Assembly (NCBI GenBank): GCA_035532535.1
Contig: DATKQT010000031.1
Location: 52,536 to 116,535, forward strand
Reading direction: 5' to 3'
DNA: 64,000 nucleotides
Origin: Palsa-739 sp035532535
Lineage (GTDB): Bacteria; Actinomycetota; Thermoleophilia; Gaiellales; Gaiellaceae
This document shows positions 31,353 through 38,079 of the stretch, one piece after another. Position numbers and translations under genes: made by a program. The notes below the pieces were generated by a model that had not been told where the DNA came from, ran no database searches, and saw only the letters and a program-made list of their open reading frames with translations. Every line of letters begins with the position of its first letter. Position 1 is the stretch's first letter.

Positions 31353-32074
31353 ATTCCCAATCCGCCGTCGACGAGGAGCACCTCTCCCGTGATGAACGAG
31401 GCCTCGTCGGAGCAGAGGAAGCGTACCGCCCGTGCGACGTCGACCGGATCTCCAAGACGGCCGAGGGGCGTGTTCTGGAGCATTGCGGCGGTCGCCTCCT
31501 CGGGCAGGACCTCGGTCAGCTGCGTCGTCACGTAGCCGGGAGCGACGACGTTCGCGCGGATGTTGCGGCTCCCGAGCTCGCGGGCGAGCGACTTCGTGAA
31601 GCCGATGATGCCCGCTTTCGAGGCGGCGTAATTCGTCTGGCCCCAGTTGCCGTGCACCCCGACGATCGACGAGACGTTGACGATCGACCCGGCCCGCTTC
31701 TTCATCATCGGCCGGGTCACGGCGCGACACGTATAGAAGACGGAGGAGAGATTCGTCTCGATCACGACACGCCAGTCGTCGTCCGACATGCGGGCGAGCA
31801 GCCCGTCGCGGGTGAGCCCGGCGTTGTTGACGAGCACGTCGATGTCGCCGGCCTCCTCGACGAGACGGCGGGCGTCGTCGGCGTCGGAGACGTCGGCCTG
31901 GAGTGCACGGCCGCCGATCTCGGCGGCCAGCGCCTCGGCTTCGTCCTTGCCGGTGCGGTAGCCGATCACGACTGCCGCGCCCGCCTGCGCGAGCTCGACG
32001 GCGATTGCGCGGCCGATGCCCCTGGACGCGCCCGTGACGAGGGCGTTCTTCCCTTCCAGTGAGGCGAAGGTCAC
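31349..32074 (-). CDS. fabG: 3-oxoacyl-ACP reductase
   Basis: NADPH-dependent reductase of the fatty acid cycle. 241 residues, short-chain dehydrogenase: TGASRGIGRAIA, VNNAGLTRDGLL, catalytic Ser in VNVSSIVG, YAASKAG (Tyr-x-x-x-Lys), and the family ending FITGEVLLVDGGLGM. The GTG overlaps the fabD stop (GTGA). Confidence 0.96.
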   Translation of the reverse strand: MTFASLEGKNALVTGASRGIGRAIAVELAQAGAAVVIGYRTGKDEAEALAAEIGGRALQADVSDADDARRLVEEAGDIDVLVNNAGLTRDGLLARMSDDDWRVVIETNLSSVFYTCRAVTRPMMKKRAGSIVNVSSIVGVHGNWGQTNYAASKAGIIGFTKSLARELGSRNIRANVVAPGYVTTQLTEVLPEEATAAMLQNTPLGRLGDPVDVARAVRFLCSDEASFITGEVLLVDGGLGM

Positions 32075-32997
32075 GATTCCGCAGCGAGCACGTCGTGCAG
32101 CTCTTCGAGCGCGGCGAGGCTGTTCACCGACACGGCCTTCACGCTGCGGTCGATGCGCTTGACCAGCCCGGAGAGGACGTTGCCCGGCCCGATCTCCACG
32201 AACGTGCGCACGCCCTCCCGCATGAGCTCGCTCGCGGCCTGCGTGAAGCGCACCGGAGCGGTGAGCTGGTCGACGAGCAGGGGGCCTATGCGCTGCGCCG
32301 ATTCGAGCCGCGCGGTGACGGTGGACATGAACGGGGCGACCGGCTCCTGGAACTTCACCTTGTCGATCGCCGGACGCAGCCGGTCAGCCGCGCGTGCGAC
32401 GAGCGGCGAATGGAAAGCGCCGGAGACCTTCAGCTTGACCGCGCGGCGCGCGCCCGCCTCCTGCGCGAGCTCGCAGCACTCGTCGACCGCAGCGTTCTCG
32501 CCCGAGACGACGATCTGCCCAGGGCAGTTGTAGTTCGCAGGCCAGACCCCGAGGATCTTCCGGCACAGCGTCTCGACCACCTCGTCCTCGAGCCCGAGGA
32601 TCGCCGCCATCGAGCCGGGGTGACGCGCGGCAGCTTCGGCCATCGCGATGCCGCGCTCGCGCACGAGCTCGATTGCCTCCTCGTCGGTCATCGAGCCGCA
32701 TGCGGCCAGCGCGGAGAACTCGCCGACCGAGTGGCCGATGACGTAGTCCGGCTCGATGCCGATCGCGCGAATCGCGGCGAGAACGGCGAGCGACGTGGCG
32801 ACGAGCGCGGGCTGCTGAACCGCAGTGTCGAGGAGCTCATCCGCGTCGGCGCGGAAGCACAGACGCTCGAGATCGAGATTGGCGGCGGCGCTGCCGCGCG
32901 TGTACACGGCGCGGGCCTCCGAGATGGCCTCCGCGATCTCGCGGCCCATTCCCGGCTCGACCGAGCCCTGACCCGGAAAGCAGAACGCAACCGTCAT
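32071..32997 (-). CDS. fabD: Malonyl-CoA:ACP transacylase
   Basis: Loads malonyl groups onto ACP. 308 residues: FCFPGQGSVEPGMG oxyanion loop, nucleophile Ser in GHSVGEFSALAACG, Arg of LVRERGIAM, catalytic His in SGAFHSPLV, and the C-terminal EIGPGNVLSGLVKR. The ATG overlaps the fabH stop (ATGA). Confidence 0.96.
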   Translation of the reverse strand: MTVAFCFPGQGSVEPGMGREIAEAISEARAVYTRGSAAANLDLERLCFRADADELLDTAVQQPALVATSLAVLAAIRAIGIEPDYVIGHSVGEFSALAACGSMTDEEAIELVRERGIAMAEAAARHPGSMAAILGLEDEVVETLCRKILGVWPANYNCPGQIVVSGENAAVDECCELAQEAGARRAVKLKVSGAFHSPLVARAADRLRPAIDKVKFQEPVAPFMSTVTARLESAQRIGPLLVDQLTAPVRFTQAASELMREGVRTFVEIGPGNVLSGLVKRIDRSVKAVSVNSLAALEELHDVLAAES

Positions 32998-33992
32998 GCC
33001 GCAGCCTCCATCGTCCAGCGCAGGAGCGCGCTCCCCCAGGTTAGACCGGCGCCCATGCCGGTCATGAGCACGAGCTGCCCCGGCTGCAGGCGTCCGTCGG
33101 CGAGAGCATCCGCCAGCGCGAGCGGGATGGAGCCCGAGGAGGTGTTGCCAAACCGGTCCACGTTGATCACAACCTTCTCAGACGGCACGCCGAGCTTCCG
33201 GGTTGCGTGCTCGATGATCCGGACATTGGCCTGGTGGGGGATGTAGAGATCCACATCGTCGATCGACATTTCGCACTTCGCGAGGATGTCCTCCGCCGAC
33301 TGGACGAGGATCCTCGTGGCGAATTTGAACACTTCCCGGCCGTTCATCTTCACGAACCGCTCCGGATCCTCGAAAAACCGCGAGCCGCTGCCTGGAAGCC
33401 ACAGGCTCTTCCCGCCCGCGCCGTCCGCCCCCAGCTCGAACCCGAGGAAGCCCTGCCGGGCGGCCGATTGGAGTACGGCTGCCCCCGCGCCGTCGCCGAA
33501 CAGCACGAGCGTCGAGCGGTCGGTCCAGTCGAGGATCTTCGACAGGACGTCCCCACCGATCACGAGCGCACGCTGCGCCAGCCCGCCGGCGAGCATGCCG
33601 TAGGCCTGTGCGAGCGCGTACATGAAACCGGTACAGCCGGCGGAGAGGTCGTAGGCGGCGGCATCCTTCGCACCGAGGGCATCGGCGATGATGGCGGCCG
33701 TCGACGGAAACGCCATGTCCGGAGTCACCGTCGCGACGATGATCAGGTCGATGTCGGCGCCCGTGAGGCCGGCCTGCGCGAGCGCGTCGCGCGCGGCGGG
33801 CAACGCGAGATCGGAGAGTGCCTCTTCCTTCGCGGCGATCCGCCGTTCCCGAATGCCGGTGCGCTCCATGATCCACTCGTTCGAGGTGTCGACGTAGTGC
33901 GACAGCTCCTCGTTCGTCACCACGCGGTCCGGCACCTTGCAGCCGAGGCCGGTGATGGAGATGTCCAGTCCGGCTGCGGCGGTGCCGATCAT
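32994..33992 (-). CDS. fabH: Beta-ketoacyl-ACP synthase III
   Basis: Starts each fatty acid chain from acyl-CoA and malonyl-ACP. 332 residues: EWIMERTGIRERRIA, active-site Cys in YDLSAGCTGFMYALAQAYG, His in IPHQANVRII, and Asn in RFGNTSSGSIPLAL. The ATG overlaps the fabZ stop (ATGA); the longer frame is a fabZ shadow. Whether it prefers acetyl or branched primers is not clear from sequence. Confidence 0.96.
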   Translation of the reverse strand: MIGTAAAGLDISITGLGCKVPDRVVTNEELSHYVDTSNEWIMERTGIRERRIAAKEEALSDLALPAARDALAQAGLTGADIDLIIVATVTPDMAFPSTAAIIADALGAKDAAAYDLSAGCTGFMYALAQAYGMLAGGLAQRALVIGGDVLSKILDWTDRSTLVLFGDGAGAAVLQSAARQGFLGFELGADGAGGKSLWLPGSGSRFFEDPERFVKMNGREVFKFATRILVQSAEDILAKCEMSIDDVDLYIPHQANVRIIEHATRKLGVPSEKVVINVDRFGNTSSGSIPLALADALADGRLQPGQLVLMTGMGAGLTWGSALLRWTMEAAA

Positions 33993-34432
33993 TCGCCGAC
34001 GAACACGGTCAGGAGCGCCTCGACGGCGAGCTCGCCGTCGACCGTCGCCCGCCCCTCGCCTTTCGCGATCGGCCCGCGCACGCGGACGAACTCGCACTCG
34101 AGCGTGAGCACATCGCCCGGCTCGACGACCCGTTTGAAGCGGCAGGCGTCGATGCCGGCGAAGAACGGGATCTTGCCGCGGTTGGCGTCATCTGCGAGCA
34201 CGGCCACCGCGCCGGCTTGCGCGATCGCCTCGACGGTGAGCACGCCGGGCATCACCGGCCGTCCCGGAAAGTGGCCGGCGAACCACCAGTCGTCGGCCCG
34301 CACCTCCCGCCGCGCCACAACGCGCTTGCCCGGCTCGAGCTCCACGATCTCGTCCACGAGCAGGAACGGAGGCCGGTGGGGAATGAGCTCCATGATCACG
34401 TCCCGGCCGAACGGCGCGACGGGTGCCGTCAC
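33989..34432 (-). CDS. fabZ: 3-hydroxyacyl-ACP dehydratase
   Basis: Hot-dog-fold dehydratase. About 147 residues: IPHRPPFLLVDEI, catalytic His in WWFAGHFPGRPVMPGVLTVEAIAQAGA (shown in part by HFPGRPVMPGVL) with the following Glu, and FRRVV-like FKRVVEPGD. The GTG overlapping the stop of the sigma factor gene (GTGA) is chosen; an internal ATG before ELIPHRPP would shorten it by 13 residues. First fab gene after the sigma factor. Confidence 0.94.
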   Translation of the reverse strand: MTAPVAPFGRDVIMELIPHRPPFLLVDEIVELEPGKRVVARREVRADDWWFAGHFPGRPVMPGVLTVEAIAQAGAVAVLADDANRGKIPFFAGIDACRFKRVVEPGDVLTLECEFVRVRGPIAKGEGRATVDGELAVEALLTVFVGE

Positions 34433-35022
34433 GCGACGTCTCTGTCCTCGAGACGCTCGCGCATGCGGTTGCGGCCGCGATGCGCGTGGCACTTCGCCGT
34501 GCCCACCGGCATGCCCGCCGCCTCGGCGATCTCCTCGAAGGAATACCCGAGGGCGTCCTTGAGGACGATCACCTGCGCTTCGCGGGCAGAGATACCGGCC
34601 AGCGAGTCACACAGCTCGCGACGCAGCTCGGATATGCCGGCAGCCCGCACGGGGTCGCCGGCCGGCCCGGCGCGGAGATCGTCGTCGAGCGGCTCGTGGA
34701 CGCGGGCGCTGCGCCGGTCTGCGGCGTCGCGGCAGGTGTTCACGACGAGGCGGTGCAGCCAGGTCGAAAACTGGGAGTCGCCGCGGAACTGCGGCAGCCG
34801 GACGCACATCTTGGCGAGCGCTTCCTGCGCCGCATCGCGCGCATCTTCGGGATCGCGCAACACGTGGCGCGCGAGGCGCTCGACCCGCGGCCCGTGGCGT
34901 GCGCACAGAGCCTCGAGCGCGACGCGGTCACCTACCTTCGCCCGCGTGACGAGGACGGGGTCGCTCAACTTGTCGTAGACGGGGGCTGCCTGCCGGCGCA
35001 GCGGCTTCGTGATGGCCTTCAC
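34429..35022 (-). CDS. ECF-family RNA polymerase sigma factor
   Basis: 197 residues with sigma region 2 (ALCARHGPRVERLARHVLRD, WLHRLVVNTCRDAADRR) and region 4 (SAREAQVIVLKDALGYSFEE, AGMPVGTAKCHAHRGRNRMR). It is the first gene of the fab operon and its stop overlaps fabZ (GTGA). No anti-sigma gene is adjacent, so control would be by expression level or a distant partner. A TAGACT -10 on the minus strand lies nine bases before the GTG, sharing a palindrome with the birA promoter. Confidence 0.93.
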   Translation of the reverse strand: MKAITKPLRRQAAPVYDKLSDPVLVTRAKVGDRVALEALCARHGPRVERLARHVLRDPEDARDAAQEALAKMCVRLPQFRGDSQFSTWLHRLVVNTCRDAADRRSARVHEPLDDDLRAGPAGDPVRAAGISELRRELCDSLAGISAREAQVIVLKDALGYSFEEIAEAAGMPVGTAKCHAHRGRNRMRERLEDRDVA

Positions 35023-35030
35023 GGCGAAAG

Positions 35031-35037
35031 TAGTCTA
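35031..35037. promoter_or_regulatory. Shared palindromic -10 (TAGTCTA) of birA and the sigma-fab operon
   Basis: TAGTCT on the plus strand lies eight bases before the birA GTG, and TAGACT on the minus strand nine bases before the sigma factor GTG. They are the same seven bases read both ways, so polymerase can bind only one direction at a time. Confidence 0.5.
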
Positions 35038-35044
35038 GTTGGGC

Positions 35045-35608
35045 GTGTCGGACCTTTCGCCCGAGCTCGTCGTCCCGTTGTTCCGTGGACGGCTCGGGCG
35101 TCCGTATCGCTTCGTCGCCGAGTGCCCGTCGACGCAACGCGAGATCGGCGAAGACGAGTCGGAAGGCGCGACGGTCTCGACCGACCACCAGTCCGCGGGC
35201 AGGGGCCGGCTCGGCCGGATCTGGGAGGACGCAGCGGGACGCGCGCTCCTGTTCTCCGTCCTGCTGCGACCGACCGCGGAGATGGTGCGCTGGCCCGAGC
35301 TGTCTGTCGTCGCCGGCGAGGCGGTCGCGGCGGCGGTCGGCGCAGGCGCGGCGATCTCGCACCCGAACGACGTCATGATCGACGGCCGCAAGGTCGCCGG
35401 CGTCCTGCCCGAGGCGACCTCGGGCCGCATCGTGCTCGGCATCGGCGTGAATGTGAACCAGCGCACGGACGAGCTGCCCCTTGACGCGGCGAAACCACCC
35501 ACCTCGTTGTACGTCGAGCTCGGGCACGAGGTCGAGCGGGCGCCGCTCCTGGCCGCGATCCTCGCGGAGCTCGAGCGCGGGTACGACGCGTGGCTCGGCG
35601 TATCCTGA
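35045..35608 (+). CDS. birA: Biotin--[acetyl-CoA carboxylase] ligase
   Basis: Attaches biotin to the carboxyl carrier protein of acetyl-CoA carboxylase. A 187-residue minimal ligase without DNA-binding domain: CPSTQREIGEDESEG, adenylate loop TDHQSAGRGRLGR, PNDVMIDGRKVAGVLPEA (catalytic Lys), and GIGVNVNQ. It cannot act as the E. coli BirA repressor. GTG at 35045 is preferred to a TTG at 35039 because a TAGTCT -10 sits eight bases before it. It is divergent from the fab operon, a functional match. Confidence 0.93.
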   Translation: MSDLSPELVVPLFRGRLGRPYRFVAECPSTQREIGEDESEGATVSTDHQSAGRGRLGRIWEDAAGRALLFSVLLRPTAEMVRWPELSVVAGEAVAAAVGAGAAISHPNDVMIDGRKVAGVLPEATSGRIVLGIGVNVNQRTDELPLDAAKPPTSLYVELGHEVERAPLLAAILAELERGYDAWLGVS

Positions 35609-35613
35609 GAGCC

Positions 35614-36885
35614 ATGCGCGCACTGCTCGTGGTGCTGGCAGCGCTCATCCTCGCCGGGGCCGCCGGGGCTGGGACACAGCCGCGGGTCCTCGCCATCCAG
35701 TTCGGGCCCGACCTGGAGATCAACCCGGTCACGCAGGACTACCTCACGCACGAGCTCTCGCGGGCGGCATCGGAGCACTACGACGCAGCCGTCATCCTGC
35801 TCGACACGCCGGGCGGGCTATCGACGTCGATGAAGACGATCTACAACGCCGAGCTGAACGCGAAGCTGCCGGTGATCGTGTACGTGTCCCCGAACGGTGC
35901 GCGCGCCGCGTCTGCGGGCGTGTGGGTGTCGCAGGCGGCAGACGTGCTCGCCATGGCGCCCACGACGAACATCGGCTCGTCGACGCCGATCGACTCGAGC
36001 GGGGCGAACCTCGGCTCCGACCTGCGGCGCAAGGTGATCAACGACTCGGTCGCGTCACTGACCGCCCTCGCCGTGACGCATCACCGCAACGCGACGTGGC
36101 CGGCGAAGGCAGTGCGCGTCGCGTCCAATCTCACGGCAGAGCAGGCGCTGAAGATGCACGTCATCGACCTGATCGAGCCGACGCTGCCCGCGCTGCTCAA
36201 CCGGCTGAACGGCTACAAGACGAAGGACGCGCAGCGGCCGTACACGCTGCACCTCGCGGGCGCGCACATCGACACGGTGAAGCCCGGCTTCGTCACGCGT
36301 CTGCTGAACACGGTCATCGATCCGAACCTCCTGTCGATCTTGTTCCTCGCCGGCATCGTTGGCTTGATCTTCGAGGTGCTCCATCCGGGGATCGTGCTCC
36401 CCGGTGCGCTCGGCGCCGTGTGCCTCGTCATCGCGCTGTACGGGTTCTCGGTGCTGAACCCGAGCTGGGGAGGTGTGGCCCTCATCCTGCTCGGGGTCGC
36501 GTTGCTCGTCATCGACCTGCACGCGATGACGCACGGCGCGCTGACGATCGGCGGGGTCATTGCGCTCGGATTCGGCCTGGCGCTGCTGTTTCAGAACCAG
36601 CCTGCGCCCTACCACGTGAACACCTATCTCATCGTCGGCATCGGAACCGCGATCGCCCTCTTCTGGAGCTTTGCGCTCGGCAAGGGATTCGCCGCGCGGC
36701 GCCAACCCGTCAGGGTCGGACCGCAGATGATCGTGGGCAAGCGAGGCGAGGTGCGCGCACCCGGGCTCGTCTTCGTCAACGGCGAGCTCTGGCAGGCGCA
36801 TGCGGAGGACGCCTCCGAGCTCGTTCCGGGCGAGCAGGTCGAGGTGGAGGCAATCCACGGCCTCCAGCTGACCGTACGCAGATAG
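35614..36885 (+). CDS. NfeD-family membrane-bound serine protease (long form, ClpP-like plus OB domain)
   Basis: A 423-residue NfeD1b-type protein: signal sequence (MRALLVVLAALILAGAAGAG), a ClpP-class periplasmic protease domain (LLDTPGGLSTSM, VSPNGARAASAGVWV with the Ser, MAPTTNIGSSTPI), four to five membrane segments (LLSILFLAGIVGLIFEVLHP onward) and a C-terminal OB fold (GKRGEVRAPGLVFVNGELWQ). Long NfeD proteins pair with slipins, and one follows 13 bases later. The pair is thought to act on membrane protein quality or lipid-raft structures. Confidence 0.92.
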   Translation: MRALLVVLAALILAGAAGAGTQPRVLAIQFGPDLEINPVTQDYLTHELSRAASEHYDAAVILLDTPGGLSTSMKTIYNAELNAKLPVIVYVSPNGARAASAGVWVSQAADVLAMAPTTNIGSSTPIDSSGANLGSDLRRKVINDSVASLTALAVTHHRNATWPAKAVRVASNLTAEQALKMHVIDLIEPTLPALLNRLNGYKTKDAQRPYTLHLAGAHIDTVKPGFVTRLLNTVIDPNLLSILFLAGIVGLIFEVLHPGIVLPGALGAVCLVIALYGFSVLNPSWGGVALILLGVALLVIDLHAMTHGALTIGGVIALGFGLALLFQNQPAPYHVNTYLIVGIGTAIALFWSFALGKGFAARRQPVRVGPQMIVGKRGEVRAPGLVFVNGELWQAHAEDASELVPGEQVEVEAIHGLQLTVRR

Positions 36886-36898
36886 GATCACTCAACTG

Positions 36899-37603
36899 AT
36901 GCTTGGCTTCGTCCGGATCATGCGGGAGTACGAGCGGGGCGTGATGTTCCGCCTCGGCCGCCTGGTCGCGACGCGCGGCCCGGGTGTCGTCTGGAAGATC
37001 CCCTTCGTCGATCAGATCGTGAAGGTCGACCTGCGGACGATCACGTTGAACATCCCGCCGCAGGAAGTCATCACGAAGGACAACGTGCCGGTGCGCGTGA
37101 ACGCGGTTGCGTACTTCCGTATCGTCGAGCCGCGGGACGCGATCGTCCAGGTCGAGAACTTCATGGTCGCGACGTCGCAGATCGCACAGACGACGCTACG
37201 GTCCGTGCTCGGCCAGCACGTGCTCGACGAGCTGCTGTCGGAGCGCGAGAAGATCAACGCGATCCTGCAGGCGATCATCGACGAGGCAACGGGCCCGTGG
37301 GGCATCAAGGTCTCGATCGTCGAGGTGAAGGACGTCGAGATCCCGCAGGGCATGCAGCGGGCGATGGCGCGCCAGGCGGAGGCCGAGCGCGAGCGGCGAG
37401 CGAAGATCATCAACGCCGAGGGCGAGTTCCAGGCGGCCGAGCGGCTGAAGGACGCGGCGATCGTGATCGAGGAACACCCGATTGCGCTCCAGCTGCGCTA
37501 TCTGCAGACGCTGCTCGAGATCGGCGGCGCCAACTCGTCGACGATCATCTTCCCGGCGCCGATCGACCTGATCAAGCCGTTCCTGGACAAGCATTCTTCG
37601 TAG
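36899..37603 (+). CDS. Slipin/stomatin-like SPFH-domain protein
   Basis: 234 residues with the SPFH core: REYERGVMFRLGRL, GPGVVWKIPFVDQIVKVDLR, TKDNVPVRVNAVAYFRI and ERERRAKIINAEGEFQAAE. The C-terminus KIPF...PIDLIKPF matches prokaryotic slipins. It lacks the hydrophobic N-terminal hairpin most slipins use to enter the membrane, and no in-frame start upstream adds one. It likely assembles with the NfeD protein encoded just upstream. Confidence 0.92.
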   Translation: MLGFVRIMREYERGVMFRLGRLVATRGPGVVWKIPFVDQIVKVDLRTITLNIPPQEVITKDNVPVRVNAVAYFRIVEPRDAIVQVENFMVATSQIAQTTLRSVLGQHVLDELLSEREKINAILQAIIDEATGPWGIKVSIVEVKDVEIPQGMQRAMARQAEAERERRAKIINAEGEFQAAERLKDAAIVIEEHPIALQLRYLQTLLEIGGANSSTIIFPAPIDLIKPFLDKHSS

Positions 37604-37604
37604 T

Positions 37605-37670
37605 CCGGTGCCAGGCTCCAGTCGTTCACCCCTTGCCTGCGTCGCGCCCGACGCAGGTGCCTGGCTCCGG
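37605..37670. repeat. Nested inverted repeat containing dispersed repeat copy 2; probable bidirectional terminator
   Basis: The outer arms 37605-37619 and 37656-37670 pair at 13 of 15 positions. Inside, CCTGCGTCG (37636-37644) pairs perfectly with CGACGCAGG (37649-37657). Minus-strand bases 37635-37605 are a copy of the 31-bp repeat (CAAGGG, seven bases, ACTGG AGCCTGG, CACCGG). It fills the whole gap between the convergent slipin and MerR-like genes, and the plus strand continues to a CCTTTT run. It may be a terminator made from a mobile repeat. Confidence 0.6.
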
Positions 37671-37678
37671 CGAGCCTT

Positions 37679-37972
37679 TTAGGCGACGCGGGACTGCTCG
37701 CGGAACCGGCGGGCGGCCTCGATGGCGGCGCCGAGGTTCAGGCCTTTGTCCTTCGCCTGCTTGATGAGCATGACCGTCTCGAGCGCATCGATGTCGTAGA
37801 TGCGCTGCTTCTTCCCCTTCGTGGGGATCTGGGCCTTGTTCGTCCAGTAGTCGAGCTGCATCTTCGAGATGCCGGCGATCTGACAGACCTGGCCGAGATA
37901 CAGCTCGACTTTGTCGAGGTGTTCCGCCAGGTTGATGGGTTCCAGAAAGTCGACTTGCCTGCTGATCGCCAT
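37679..37972 (-). CDS. MerR-type helix-turn-helix DNA-binding protein
   Basis: A 97-residue minimal MerR-like regulator: LGQVCQIAGISKMQLDYWTN is the HTH, followed by the wing KGKKQRIYDIDALETV and a helix KQAKDKGLNLGAAIEAARRF. It has no ligand-binding domain, like the small MerR/excisionase-type regulators. The target is unknown. The ATG is used; a TATAAC -10 at 38021-38016 gives it a promoter separate from gyrA. Confidence 0.88.
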   Translation of the reverse strand: MAISRQVDFLEPINLAEHLDKVELYLGQVCQIAGISKMQLDYWTNKAQIPTKGKKQRIYDIDALETVMLIKQAKDKGLNLGAAIEAARRFREQSRVA

Positions 37973-38040
37973 GTGCGTCCCGCCCTCGCGCCGAGAATCG
38001 ACCCCGCGTTTCAGAGTTATAGAAGGGATTGTTGCGTTTT

Positions 38041-38079
38041 GGAAGGGCAAGCTTCCGAAACCTCCCCCGTTCGAGGGAG
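38041..38079 (-). terminator. Hairpins after gyrA
   Basis: Directly after the gyrA stop, CTCCC/GGGAG arms (38079-38062) form one hairpin, and GGAAG/CTTCC (38056-38041) a second. There is no T-run, so if it terminates it is not a classic intrinsic terminator. Confidence 0.35.

Noticed and set aside
34429..35022. Sigma factor with an adjacent anti-sigma (zf-HC2) gene
   Set aside because: The neighbouring frames are fabZ and birA; no zinc-finger anti-sigma protein is encoded on either side.
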